NCBI RefSeq assembly: GCF_003999975.1
Contig: NZ_RJAC01000026.1
Coordinates: 36,409 to 100,408, forward strand
Source of the DNA: Actinoplanes solisilvae
GTDB lineage: Bacteria > Actinomycetota > Actinomycetes > Mycobacteriales > Micromonosporaceae
Direction of reading: 5' to 3'
Length of the DNA: 64,000 nt
The translations under genes were made by a program, and so were the position numbers. Position 1 is the stretch's first letter. Each line of letters begins with the position of its first letter. The notes under the pieces were generated by a model, which was not told the origin of the DNA, searched no databases, and was given only the letters and a program-made list of their open reading frames with translations. Positions 44,774 to 53,527 of the stretch are shown in pieces.

Positions 44774-45393
44774 GGACGGCCCCCGATCATCGTGGCGCGG
44801 GCGTTGCACAGGTGGGCCCGCATGATCGCCTCGGCCCATTCGCCGTCGCCGGCCCGGGCCGCGGCCACCATCTCGACGTGGTGCCGCAGGCTGCGGTCCA
44901 GCGCGTCCTCGCTGTAGTCGTGGAAGTTCTGGTGCACGACCGCCGCGTGGGTCACCGCGCGCAGCGCCTGGGCGAGCGGGGGCGACCCGGCGGCGTCGAT
45001 GAACAGGCCGTGGAAGCACCGGTTCAGATCGACCAGGGTGCTGCTGCGGCCCACGGTCACCATCGTCGTGGCGAGGTCGTCGAGCTCGTCGAGTTGCCGG
45101 GCGGTCAGCCTGGGAACGGCACGACACACCGCGTACGGCTCGAGGCGCAGCCGGATCTCGAAGATCTCACGCAACTCGTCGGGGGTGCGGGTGACGACGC
45201 GGGCGCCCCGGTTGGGCTGGATCTCGACCAGGCCCTCGGCCGCGAGCCGGGACAGTGCCTCGCGCACCGGTGTGCGGCTCACCGACAGCCGCCCGGCCAG
45301 CTCGGCCTCCCCGAGTCGCGCGCCCGACGGGAAGACCCCCGCGAGGATCTCATCCCGCAGGGACTCCGCCACCTGTTCCGCCGCTGCTCGCAC
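44770..45393 (-). CDS. GntR-family regulator with FCD ligand domain
   Basis: 207 residues from GTG. This start is preferred because a GGGAGG ribosome site lies four bases before it, and because the upstream ATG would sit inside the operator palindrome. The winged helix (about 5-68) contains RLSVSRTPVREALSRLAAEGLV. The FCD domain follows, with a histidine-rich ligand or metal site (CFHGLFIDAAG, THAAVVHQNFHDYSEDALDRSLRHH). First gene of the operon with the CoA-transferase and HyuAB; probably binds the twin palindromes upstream and is released by a pathway acid. Confidence 0.92.
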   Translation of the reverse strand: MRAAAEQVAESLRDEILAGVFPSGARLGEAELAGRLSVSRTPVREALSRLAAEGLVEIQPNRGARVVTRTPDELREIFEIRLRLEPYAVCRAVPRLTARQLDELDDLATTMVTVGRSSTLVDLNRCFHGLFIDAAGSPPLAQALRAVTHAAVVHQNFHDYSEDALDRSLRHHVEMVAAARAGDGEWAEAIMRAHLCNARATMIGGRP

Positions 45394-45416
45394 CAGACCT
45401 CCCGCCGCACCGCAAG

Positions 45417-45428
45417 ATTGCATGCAAT
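45417..45428. promoter_or_regulatory. GntR operator, site 1
   Basis: ATTGCATGCAAT is a perfect 12-bp palindrome, 24 bases before the GntR start codon. A second near-identical copy lies 63 bp away, centre to centre, or six helical turns, so bound dimers would face the same side of the DNA. Confidence 0.75.
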
Positions 45429-45479
45429 CCTTCCCACAGGCCCGGCGGAAAGGCAAGGTCAATCGGCGTTTTCGGTCCG

Positions 45480-45491
45480 GTTGCATGCAAT
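45480..45491. promoter_or_regulatory. GntR operator, site 2
   Basis: GTTGCATGCAAT shares the ten-base palindromic core TTGCATGCAA with site 1 and lies 59 bases before the start of the divergent lipoprotein gene. It could let the same regulator control both directions. Confidence 0.7.
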
Positions 45492-45515
45492 CGAGCGACT
45501 GTCCGCATCGAGATC

Positions 45516-45525
45516 GTTACGTAAC
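45516..45525. promoter_or_regulatory. 10-bp palindrome GTTACGTAAC
   Basis: A perfect palindrome 25 bases before the lipoprotein start codon. It differs from the GntR sites, so another regulator, or part of the promoter, is possible. Confidence 0.3.
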
Positions 45526-45549
45526 AAAGAGTCAGTACGGTCCCCCCTC

Positions 45550-46041
45550 ATGATTCGGCGCAGTGGCGTGGCCACGCTCGGTATAGCGCTGGCGGTCTCG
45601 GTGACCGCCTGCGCCTCAGACGACAGCGGAGAGTTGGATTTCGGCGGTGACCCGGTGACGCAGTGCGTACGCATCGCCGAGGATTCGTCGATGGTGGTCG
45701 GCGCGGTGGTGCGGGCTCCGGCCGGCGCCGACCTCGTCATCAAGAACCTCAGCCTCGAGGAGCCTCAGGGCGTCCAGGCGACCGAGGCGTTCGTGGTGCT
45801 GCTCAACGGCCGCGCCCCGATCCTCAACGCGAACTATCCCCCGTCGACGAACCAGACCTGGGAGTCGCGGATCCCCGCCGCGAAGGCCACGGTCCGGGCC
45901 GGCGAGGAGGCCAACCTGCTGGTGGTGGTGAAGCGGGGGGCGCTGGACGGCTCGGCCGCCGGAATGCGCCTCGACTACGACGGCGGCTCGCAGACCAACT
46001 CCACCACCTACCAGTTCCGTGCCAACTGCGGAGCGGCCTAG
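45550..46041 (+). CDS. Putative lipoprotein of unknown function
   Basis: 163 residues from ATG. The signal ends in VSVTAC (Cys21), followed by an Asp/Ser/Gly linker. The mature domain, with VVRAPAGADLVIKNLSLEEPQ, LLNGRAPILNANYPPSTNQTWESR and RAGEEANLLVVVKRG, looks like an immunoglobulin-like beta-sandwich. Anchored outside the membrane. Divergent from the GntR operon and possibly controlled by it. Its stop codon lies one base from that of the facing oxidoreductase gene. Confidence 0.78.
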   Translation: MIRRSGVATLGIALAVSVTACASDDSGELDFGGDPVTQCVRIAEDSSMVVGAVVRAPAGADLVIKNLSLEEPQGVQATEAFVVLLNGRAPILNANYPPSTNQTWESRIPAAKATVRAGEEANLLVVVKRGALDGSAAGMRLDYDGGSQTNSTTYQFRANCGAA

Positions 46042-46042
46042 G

Positions 46043-46999
46043 TCAACGTAGGGCCGGCAGGACCTTGGCCCCGAACGCCTCGATGAACGGGGTCAGGTCC
46101 TGCCCGACGTGGTGCAGATAGACGCGATCGAAGCCGAGGGCGGCGTACCCGCGCAGTTTCTCGATGTGCTCCTCCAGATCGGCCGAGATGTTGACGACCT
46201 GGCCGACCTGCTCGACGGTCACGTTCTCGCTGATCACGTCGAAGTGCTCGACGGTCTCGAGGTCCCAGCAGATCGGCGGCGCGAAGATGTTGCTGCGCCA
46301 CTGGTCGTGCGCGATCTGCTCGGCCTCGCGCTGGGTCGCCGCCCAGCTCAGATGCACCTGCAGGCAGATCGGGCCGCGGCCGCCGGCGTCGCGATACTCC
46401 GAGATCATCGAGCGCAGGTGGTCGTCAGGCGCGTTCACCGTGACCAGGCCGTCGGCCCAGCCCGCGCACCACGCCGCGGTCTTCGTGCTGACCGCGGCCC
46501 CGATCAGCGCCGGGGCGGTCTCGGGCCGGGTCCACAGCCGGGCCCGGTCGACCTTGACCAGCCCGTCGCGGGTGACCTCCTGGCCGGCCAGCAGGTCGCG
46601 GATCACGCCGACGGACTCCAGCAGCCGGGCCTCGCGCACCTCCTTGCGCGGCCACGGCTCGCCGGTGATGTGCTCGTTGCTGTATTCGCCGCTGCCCAGC
46701 GCGGCCCAGAACCGCCCCGGATACATCGCGCCGAGCGTGCCGATGGCCTGCGCGATGATCGCCGGGTGGTAGCGCTGACCCGGCGCGTTGACCACCCCGA
46801 ACGACAGGTTCGTGGCCTGCAGCGCGGCGCCGAGCCACGACCAGGCGAACGCGGACTCGCCCTGGCGGCGGCTCCACGGGGAGAAGTGGTCGGAGCACAT
46901 CGCCGCGTCGAAGCCGGCGCGTTCCGCGGCGACCATCGCGGCAAGCAACTCGGCGGGCGGGATCTGCTCGTGTGAGGCGTGGATTCCGTACTCCGTCAT
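46043..46999 (-). CDS. F420-dependent-type LLM-class oxidoreductase (TIGR03557-like)
   Basis: 318 residues from ATG (MTEYGIHASHEQIPPAELL). The luciferase-like TIM barrel shows GFDAAMCSDHFSPWSRRQGES, the cofactor segment FGVVNAPGQRYHPAIIAQA, ALGSGEYSNEHITGEPWP, and a WADGLVTVNAPDDHL stretch. These are typical of the actinobacterial glucose-6-phosphate-dehydrogenase-like F420 subgroup. F420 rather than FMN is inferred from the subgroup; the substrate is unknown. A ten-codon upstream extension is less likely. Confidence 0.88.
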   Translation of the reverse strand: MTEYGIHASHEQIPPAELLAAMVAAERAGFDAAMCSDHFSPWSRRQGESAFAWSWLGAALQATNLSFGVVNAPGQRYHPAIIAQAIGTLGAMYPGRFWAALGSGEYSNEHITGEPWPRKEVREARLLESVGVIRDLLAGQEVTRDGLVKVDRARLWTRPETAPALIGAAVSTKTAAWCAGWADGLVTVNAPDDHLRSMISEYRDAGGRGPICLQVHLSWAATQREAEQIAHDQWRSNIFAPPICWDLETVEHFDVISENVTVEQVGQVVNISADLEEHIEKLRGYAALGFDRVYLHHVGQDLTPFIEAFGAKVLPALR

Positions 47000-47092
47000 G
47001 GGAGCCCCATACCCAGACCCGCAGGACAAGAATCGGCCAAGACTCTCCCGAATCGGTAGCGATCATCCCGGCGGCGGGTCGAGCATCAGGTC

Positions 47093-47851
47093 ATGCGCGA
47101 CCTCCGGATCAGCAGAAGGCTCCTGTTCATCGCCGGCTCGGGCGCGGTCGGCGTGACCGTGCTGAACACGATCACCGGGTGCTCGTCCTCGCCCTCGTCG
47201 TCGCCCGGGGCCGTGGCCCCGGCCCCGGCGTCCGGCTCCGCCACCCCGCCGCCGGGCGGGACCGCGAACGGCGGCTGGCAGCGGGTGAACCTCTCGTTCG
47301 TGTCGGCCTACATCCTGGTCCGCGGCAACACGGCGGCGATCGTCGACCTGGGCACTCCCGGGTCGGCCGACGCCATCGGGCAGGGTCTCGCCGCCGCGGG
47401 CAGCAGCTTCGCCGCCGTCCGCCACGTGATCCTCACCCACAAACACGACGACCACGCGGGCGGTCTGGGCAGCGTGGAACCCCTGACCCCGAACGCGAAG
47501 ATCTACACCGGCGCCGCCGACGTCCCCGAGATCGTCGCGGCGAAGGAACTGGTTCCCCTCAAGGACGGCGACGAGGTCTTCAGCCTCCAGGTGATCCACA
47601 CCCCGGGTCACACCCCCGGCCACATCGCCATCTTCGACCCCGCCAGCGGCACGCTCCTGCCCGGCGACGCCCTGCGCAACGCCAACGGCCTGTCCGGCCC
47701 CGACTCGCAGTACAGCGAGAACATGACCCAGGCGGCCGAGTCGGTGAAGAAGATGGCCACGCTCGACGTCAAGACGATCCTCCCCGGCCACGGTGACCCC
47801 TTCACCGACAACGCGGCCGAGGCCCTCCGCAAACTGGCCGCCACCGGCTGA
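47093..47851 (+). CDS. Exported metallo-beta-lactamase-fold lipoprotein
   Basis: 252 residues from ATG. The N-terminus MRDLRISRRLLFIAGSGAVG has a twin arginine followed by a hydrophobic core and a lipobox-like TITGC (Cys30), so Tat-exported lipoprotein is likely. A Ser/Pro linker runs to about residue 60. The zinc motif H116-K-H118-D-D120-H121 and the HTPGHTPGH, PGDAL and LPGHGDPF blocks define an MBL hydrolase. Extracytoplasmic; substrate unknown, with quorum-signal lactones or beta-lactams only possibilities. Confidence 0.88.
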   Translation: MRDLRISRRLLFIAGSGAVGVTVLNTITGCSSSPSSSPGAVAPAPASGSATPPPGGTANGGWQRVNLSFVSAYILVRGNTAAIVDLGTPGSADAIGQGLAAAGSSFAAVRHVILTHKHDDHAGGLGSVEPLTPNAKIYTGAADVPEIVAAKELVPLKDGDEVFSLQVIHTPGHTPGHIAIFDPASGTLLPGDALRNANGLSGPDSQYSENMTQAAESVKKMATLDVKTILPGHGDPFTDNAAEALRKLAATG

Positions 47852-47914
47852 GCGCGCGGGCAGAGTTCACGCGATGTTCGCCCGGGAGCCGGTGGCGGAT
47901 CGTAATGTCGTGCG

Positions 47915-48370
47915 GTGACGACACCGAGAACTGAGCAGGCCTCCGACGTCCTGCGCCGCCTGACCGCCGCTGAGCGGGCCGCGGCCGCTCGGCACAGCGG
48001 ATTCGCCGAGGCGATCCGGCATTCGTTCGACCGGCTGCGCACGGGACTCGGTCACGCCCACGCCGGCGCCGCCGAGGTCGACGAGCAGAAGTGGGCCGAC
48101 TACGTGGACGGGCTCGATCGGGGGCTCGACGAGCTCGACCGCGAACTCGTGCACGCCGCTGACAAGCCCGCGGCCGAGGGCACGCTCCTGGTGCACGCGT
48201 CCCGGCTCGAGCTGGCGGGGTGGAGGCTGCGGTTCGACCTGGCCGGGTCCGAGGCTCAGGGCGTACGGGAAAGGCTCGAGAGCGCCGAATCCGAAGTGGA
48301 CCGTTTCGCGTCGGGGGCGTCGTCGGCCGAGGCCGTGCGGCAGCGCATGGAGCACCTTCGCACGTCCTGA
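47915..48370 (+). CDS. Hypothetical protein, 151 residues, helical
   Basis: Starts at GTG (VTTPRTEQASDVLRRLTAAER). Almost entirely charged helix, with heptad-like Leu spacing in WADYVDGLDRGLDELDRELVH, so a coiled-coil bundle is likely. No signal peptide or known domain. It stands 64 bases after the MBL lipoprotein gene and 90 bases before the substrate-binding lipoprotein. No function can be assigned. Confidence 0.65.
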   Translation: MTTPRTEQASDVLRRLTAAERAAAARHSGFAEAIRHSFDRLRTGLGHAHAGAAEVDEQKWADYVDGLDRGLDELDRELVHAADKPAAEGTLLVHASRLELAGWRLRFDLAGSEAQGVRERLESAESEVDRFASGASSAEAVRQRMEHLRTS

Positions 48371-48460
48371 AATTTTGTCTTCGCGCGGGAGCCGAGCCGG
48401 GCCCTTGATCCGGTATGTTGCGCCGGGCGCAGTCGCGCCGCGTAGCTGAAAGGGCACACC

Positions 48461-49411
48461 ATGCGCCGGATTCTCGTCGCCGCCATGGCCGTCATGACGC
48501 TCGTCGCCGCGGTGGCCTGCTCCCCGGACGAGACAAAAGGTGAGGGCACGGCCACGAAGGTCAGCGTCGGTGTCATCCCGATCATCGACGTGGCGCCGAT
48601 CTATCTGGGCAAGCAGAAGGGCTTCTTCGCCCGGCGCGGAATCGACCTCGTACTCTCGGCCGAACAGGGTGGCGCGCCGATCGTCGAGGGCGTGGTCGGC
48701 GGCAAGTACCAGTTCGGGTTCAGTAACGTGACGTCGCTGATGGCCGCGCAGACGGGCGGGGCGCCGTTGAAGGCGGTGGCCAGCGGCGTCGCCTCGAACG
48801 GGCGGGCCGGGCGCGACTTCTCGGCCATCGTGGTCAGCGGCGCCAGCAAGATCCGCTCGGCGCGGGAGCTGACCGGCAAGCGGATCGCGGTGAACACGCT
48901 GAAGAACCTCGGCGACACCACCGTGCGCCAGTCGGTGCGCCGGGCCGGGGGCAAGGCCGAAGACCTGCGGTTCCAGGCGATGCCGTTCCCCGACATGCCG
49001 GGCGCCCTGCAGGCCGGCAAGGTCGACGCGGCGTGGGTGGTCGAGCCGGCGCTGAGCGCGGTGCTGACCCAGGGCGGGCAGATCCTGGCGTCGAACTTCG
49101 TCGACACCGCGCCCGACCTGACCGTGGCGCTCTATTTCACCAGCCAGGGCACGCTGACGGCGAAACCCAAGCTGGCCGCCGACTTCACCGCGGCCATAAA
49201 GGAGTCGATGCGCTACGCGGCCGAGCACCCCGACGAGGTGCGCGACGTCGTGGGGACGTACACGCAGATCAACGACACCGTACGCATCGCGATGATCCTG
49301 CCGAGCTGGCCCGAGGACATCAACCGGCAGTCCCTCGAACGCGTCGCCCAGCTCGGCCAGCGCGACGGCATCTTCGCCAAGGCCCCGACCCTCGACCAAC
49401 TGCTCCCGTAG
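48461..49411 (+). CDS. ABC transporter substrate-binding lipoprotein (NMT1/SsuA-like), orphan
   Basis: 316 residues from ATG. Lipoprotein signal with Cys20 (VAAVAC). The NMT1/THI5-like or sulfonate-binding family is shown by SVGVIPIIDVAPIYLGKQKG, VVGGKYQFGFSNVTSLMAAQ, ITGKRIAVNTLKN-like text (ELTGKRIAVNTLKNLGD), and GKVDAAWVVEPALSAV. Partners (ATPase and permease) are absent on both sides, so it is an orphan or lends its ligand to a transporter elsewhere. The ligand could be a sulfonate, nitrate-like anion or pyrimidine. Confidence 0.87.
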   Translation: MRRILVAAMAVMTLVAAVACSPDETKGEGTATKVSVGVIPIIDVAPIYLGKQKGFFARRGIDLVLSAEQGGAPIVEGVVGGKYQFGFSNVTSLMAAQTGGAPLKAVASGVASNGRAGRDFSAIVVSGASKIRSARELTGKRIAVNTLKNLGDTTVRQSVRRAGGKAEDLRFQAMPFPDMPGALQAGKVDAAWVVEPALSAVLTQGGQILASNFVDTAPDLTVALYFTSQGTLTAKPKLAADFTAAIKESMRYAAEHPDEVRDVVGTYTQINDTVRIAMILPSWPEDINRQSLERVAQLGQRDGIFAKAPTLDQLLP

Positions 49412-49472
49412 GCCGGGCGAGGCGCTGACCCGGCTGAAGCGGGTCGACGCGGCCGCACTAACGTCTGCGGCC

Positions 49473-49922
49473 GTGAAACCTCGTCTGCTGTCCACACTGC
49501 TTCTCGTTCCGCTGATCGCCGGTCTGACCGCGTGTGACGACAGGACGGTTGACCAGGCCGTCGAGAAGCCGAGCGCCGTCGCCACCAGCACGGCCCCGTC
49601 GCCGTCGGTCCCGCCGACCGCCGCCGAGATCTGCGCGAAGGTGGATGTGGCGTTCAACGACTTCACGTCGGCGATCTCGGCCGCGATCGACGGCAGCGGC
49701 AAGGTTCCGCCCGCCACGGCCAAGAAGGCGTACGGGGATCTCGCCCTGACGCTGACCAAACTCGCCGACGAGGGGCAGCCGGGCAAGGCGGCCACCGACC
49801 TCAAGGCGTTCTCGGCCGAGGCGGCCCGGGTGTCGAAGCTGCCCAGCCCGTGGACCGGCAAGGTGGACCCGGGCTTCGACAAGGCGGCCGCGCAGGCCGA
49901 GAAGGACTGCGCTACGACGTAG
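49473..49922 (+). CDS. Small lipoprotein of unknown function
   Basis: 149 residues from GTG. Lipobox IAGLTAC with Cys21, a Thr/Ser/Pro linker, then a helical domain containing AEICAKVDVAFNDFTSAIS and ending in EKDCATT; the two late cysteines may form a disulfide. Similar to unnamed actinobacterial secreted helical proteins. It follows the substrate-binding gene by 61 bases and overlaps the end of the facing LuxR gene by 11 bases. Confidence 0.72.
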   Translation: MKPRLLSTLLLVPLIAGLTACDDRTVDQAVEKPSAVATSTAPSPSVPPTAAEICAKVDVAFNDFTSAISAAIDGSGKVPPATAKKAYGDLALTLTKLADEGQPGKAATDLKAFSAEAARVSKLPSPWTGKVDPGFDKAAAQAEKDCATT

Positions 49923-52521
49923 GGCCGAGCACCGCGGTCAGCTCGGCGCGCGAGGTCACGCCGAGCTTCGGGTAGATGTGGTAGAGGTGCGAGCCGATCG
50001 TGCGGTGCGAGACGTAGAGGCGCCGCGCGATGTCGCGGTTGGTCAGCCCCTGCGCGGCCAGCGTCGCGATCTGCAGCTCCTGCGGGGTGAGCCGGTCGAT
50101 CAGGTCCGAGCGCGGCGTCTCGACCCTTTCCCCGGCGGCGCGCAGCTGCTCCCGGGCTCGCGCCGCCCACGGCCCCAGACCGAAGGCCTCGTACGTGCGG
50201 AGCGCGGCCCTCAGGTGCGACCGGCTCTCCACCGCCCGCCTCCGACGGCGCAGAGACTGCCCGTACGCCATTCGCAGGTGTGCCTCGGCCACCGGCGGCA
50301 GACCGTCACTGAAGTCGAATTCGTCGGTCAGCACCGCGGTCGCGTAGGCGAGGCCGATCGCCAGTGCCGGCGACCCGGTGCGTTCCAGCGAGGGGCGCAG
50401 CTCGGCGACCCGGGCGGCCAGCTCGTCGTGGCGGCCGGCCCCGATCGCCGCCTCGGCCAGCGGCTGCACCAGGAACAGCGAGAAGCTCGGATGCGTGATC
50501 GCGCTGAGTTCCTCGTACGCCTCGTCGGGCCGGTGGGCGCCGAGCGCGATGAGCCCGCGGGCCAGCCGCACCAGGATCAGCAGCTCGGTCGCGCCCAGCG
50601 GCAGCAGCACCTTCTCGGCCTCGGCCAACGGATCGCGCGAGCCCGCCTCGTCACCGCGCAGCCCGGCCGCCGCGGCGAGATAGATCTGCCCGACCGGCCG
50701 GGACAGGGGCTGCCCGATGTCGGTGGCCAGGCGGGCGAACTCCTCGGCGCAGGTGGCGGCCAGCCGTGGGTCGCCCAGCAGCAGCGCCGCGACGGCCTGC
50801 GACGACAGGGCGTTGACCAGCAGGGTGAGCTGCGACGATCCGCGCAGGGCGGCGATCGCGCTGGTCTGCAGCCGGTGCGAGAGCACGAGGTCGCCGCAGA
50901 CCTGGGCGGCCAGCCCGACCTGGTAGAGCCCGATCGGACCGAGCCCGGTCGTGTCGAGCCCGCGCAGCCGTTCGCGGACCGAGGCGGCCCGCTCGACCGG
51001 GCGGAGCATGACCTCGGCGTGCATCCGCCGGGGGTCGTACGGGGAGAGGTCGAGCCGGTCGAGCAGCTCGGCCAGCGCCCGCCGCACCGGTGACTCGAAG
51101 TCGCCCGACCAGTAGAAGCGGGTGGCGATCTCGCCGACGCTGACCAGCAGCTGGTCGACGTCGGCCCCGGACGGCAGCGCCGCGGCCACCTCGGTCACCG
51201 GTTCGTGCCGCCCGGCCGTGCCCAGCCCGAGCTCGACGTAGCTCTCCCGCAGCAGGCTCAGCAGCAGCCGCGACGCCGGGTCGAGATGTTCGGGTTCGAC
51301 GAGCCGTACGAGCCGGGCGGCCTCGGCCGCGTCGCCCACGTCGGAGACCGCGATCAGCGCCGCCATCAGCCGCCGGGCGCGCGGGCGGGGTCCGGTGGAC
51401 AGCTCGGCCGCGCGCAGGAACATGCCGTGCGCGCCGACCCCGCCGCCGCGTTCACGCACCTCACGGGCCGAGGATTCCAGGGCGGCGGCGATGCTCTCGT
51501 CGGGCCGGTCGGCCGCGGCGGCCCGGTGCCAGACGTGCCGGTCGGGGCGGTCGGCGGTGAGCGCGGCGAGAGCGCGGTGGCAGGCGCGCAGGTCGCTGCC
51601 GGCGGCGGAGCGGCGGACGACGGCGCGTACGAGGGGATGGCGGAACCGGACGGCCCGGCCGGACCCCAGCGGCTCGATCACGCGGGCCATCACGGCGGGC
51701 GCGAGCGCGGGCGCCTCGACGGGCTGCCCGGTCACCTCGGTCGCGGCGGCGAGCACCTCGTCGACGTCGCCCTCGCCGACGGCCGCGGCGAGCAGCGCGA
51801 TCCGGGCCGGTTCGGGCAGTGTGGCCAGCCGGGCCGCGAAGGTCTGCTCGAGACGCTCGGTGAGGGGCAGCTCCCCGGTCAGGATCTCGGGGCCGTGCGC
51901 GCCCTGGGCCAGCTCGGTCAGGGCCAGGGGGTTGCCGGCCGCGTCCCGCAGGATGCGCCCTCTCACGGCAGCCGAGAGACCGGGGGCGTACGCCCGTACG
52001 ACACGCTCGGACTCGGACGGGCCCAGCGGTGTCACCGTCCGGGCCGGCAGTCCGCTGCTGTCGGGCAAGTCGTCGCGGCGGGCGCCCAGCAGCAGCACCG
52101 CGTCGGCCCCGACGCGCCGGCCGACGAAGGACAGCACGACCGCGCTGGCGGGGTCGGCCCAGTGCAGGTCGTCGACGACGAGGGCGACCGGTTGACTGTC
52201 GGCCAGCGAGGTGACCAGCTCGAGCGTCGCCTGCGCCACGGCGTACACCCCGGGGTTTTCGGTCCTGGGCAGCGGGTGGGGGCGCAGAAGCTGATCGAGC
52301 AGCGCGAAGCCGAACGCGGATTCGCCCGGCGTGCCGGAACCGGTGAGGACCCGGAAACCGGCCGCGGAGGCTCGCTCGGCGGCGTGACCGAGCAGCGCCG
52401 ACTTGCCGATGCCGGGCTGTCCGTGCAGCAGCAGCGCGCCGCCCTCCCCCGCCGCGGCGCGGTCGATCAAGGTCTGGAGCTGGGCGAACTCGTCGTCCCG
52501 GCCGATCACGAAGTCCGCCAT
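49912..52521 (-). CDS. Large LuxR-family ATP-binding regulator (LAL type)
   Basis: 869 residues from ATG (MADFVIGRDDEFAQLQTLID). AAA-type P-loop HGQPGIGKSALLGH at about 33-46 and Walker B VALVVDDLHWADPAS define the ATPase part. A long helical TPR-like middle follows. The C-terminal LuxR helix-turn-helix is LTPQELQIATLAAQGLTNRD and RLYVSHRTIGSHLYHIYPKL (about 810-855). LAL regulators control sugar use or antibiotic pathways after sensing a ligand. A 129-codon upstream extension overlaps the divergent esterase region and is rejected. Target genes are unknown. Confidence 0.91.
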   Translation of the reverse strand: MADFVIGRDDEFAQLQTLIDRAAAGEGGALLLHGQPGIGKSALLGHAAERASAAGFRVLTGSGTPGESAFGFALLDQLLRPHPLPRTENPGVYAVAQATLELVTSLADSQPVALVVDDLHWADPASAVVLSFVGRRVGADAVLLLGARRDDLPDSSGLPARTVTPLGPSESERVVRAYAPGLSAAVRGRILRDAAGNPLALTELAQGAHGPEILTGELPLTERLEQTFAARLATLPEPARIALLAAAVGEGDVDEVLAAATEVTGQPVEAPALAPAVMARVIEPLGSGRAVRFRHPLVRAVVRRSAAGSDLRACHRALAALTADRPDRHVWHRAAAADRPDESIAAALESSAREVRERGGGVGAHGMFLRAAELSTGPRPRARRLMAALIAVSDVGDAAEAARLVRLVEPEHLDPASRLLLSLLRESYVELGLGTAGRHEPVTEVAAALPSGADVDQLLVSVGEIATRFYWSGDFESPVRRALAELLDRLDLSPYDPRRMHAEVMLRPVERAASVRERLRGLDTTGLGPIGLYQVGLAAQVCGDLVLSHRLQTSAIAALRGSSQLTLLVNALSSQAVAALLLGDPRLAATCAEEFARLATDIGQPLSRPVGQIYLAAAAGLRGDEAGSRDPLAEAEKVLLPLGATELLILVRLARGLIALGAHRPDEAYEELSAITHPSFSLFLVQPLAEAAIGAGRHDELAARVAELRPSLERTGSPALAIGLAYATAVLTDEFDFSDGLPPVAEAHLRMAYGQSLRRRRRAVESRSHLRAALRTYEAFGLGPWAARAREQLRAAGERVETPRSDLIDRLTPQELQIATLAAQGLTNRDIARRLYVSHRTIGSHLYHIYPKLGVTSRAELTAVLGPTS

Positions 52522-52621
52522 CCAGCCGACCCTACGACAGCGCGGGCCGCACTCGATCGGCACCGAGGGCTCGTACCGTCGATCCGGGCAGCAGTTCTGC
52601 ACCGTCGTCAGGGGGCTTGTC

Positions 52622-53527
52622 GTGATCTTGGAACCCGCCGCTGAGGCGCTGGGCACCCCACCGCCCGGTTCGCCGGCCGAGGCCCGCCGCGCGTTCGACC
52701 GCCTGCAGGCCGGGGAGGTCGAGGCGCCGCCGGTCGACTCCCACTGGGTGACCGTGCCCGCTTCGGTAGGAGATGTCCGCGTACGGATCGTCCGGCCCCA
52801 CGGCAGCGACGGCATCCTGCCCGCGGTCGTATACGCGCACGGCGGCGGCTGGACGCTCGGCGACGCGGGCACCCACGACCGGCTGATCCGGCTGCTGGCG
52901 GCCGGCACGGGCGCGGCGGTTCTCTTCGTCGAGTACGCGCGCTCGCCCGAGGCGCGCTATCCGGTCGCGGTCGAGCAGGTCTATGCGACCGCACGCTGGG
53001 TGACCGCGCACGGTGCCGCCGAAGGCCTCGACGCGTCCCGGATGGCGGTCGCGGGCGACTCGGCGGGCGGCAACCTCGCGGCGGCCGTCGCCATCCTCGC
53101 CCTGCGCCGCGGCGATGTCCGGTTCGTGCACCAGTCGCTGTACTACCCGGTCACCGACGCCCGGCAGGAGTACCACGCGTTCGCCGACGGGCCGTGGCTC
53201 ACCGCGCGGGCGATGGCCTGGTTCTGGGACAACTACGCGCCCGACCCCGCGACCCGCTCCGAGATCACCGCCTCGCCCAACCAGGCGACCCTCGACGAGC
53301 TGCGCGGGCTGCCCCCGGCCTTCGTCTGCGTGGCCGAGGCCGACGTCCTGAGAGACGAGGGCGAGGCGTACGCGGCCAAGCTGCGCGCCGCCGGGGTCGC
53401 CGTCACCACGGTGCGCTACGACGGCATCTGCCACGACTTCCTGAGCCTGAACCCGCTGCGCGACACCTTCGCCGCGCGGGCCGCCACGGCACAGGCGATC
53501 GCGGTGCTGCGCGAGGCGCTCTCGTGA
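52622..53527 (+). CDS. Alpha/beta hydrolase, hormone-sensitive-lipase (HSL) family
   Basis: 301 residues from GTG (VILEPAAEALGTPPPGSP). Oxyanion motif YAHGGGW at 71-77, nucleophile Ser147 in VAGDSAGGNLAAA, the Asp in VCVAEADVLRDEGE and the catalytic His in ICHDF are all present. A cytoplasmic esterase, most active on short acyl esters in the family. It overlaps the following ECF sigma gene by four bases (GTGA), so the two are co-translated. Divergent from the LuxR gene. Confidence 0.9.
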   Translation: MILEPAAEALGTPPPGSPAEARRAFDRLQAGEVEAPPVDSHWVTVPASVGDVRVRIVRPHGSDGILPAVVYAHGGGWTLGDAGTHDRLIRLLAAGTGAAVLFVEYARSPEARYPVAVEQVYATARWVTAHGAAEGLDASRMAVAGDSAGGNLAAAVAILALRRGDVRFVHQSLYYPVTDARQEYHAFADGPWLTARAMAWFWDNYAPDPATRSEITASPNQATLDELRGLPPAFVCVAEADVLRDEGEAYAAKLRAAGVAVTTVRYDGICHDFLSLNPLRDTFAARAATAQAIAVLREALS

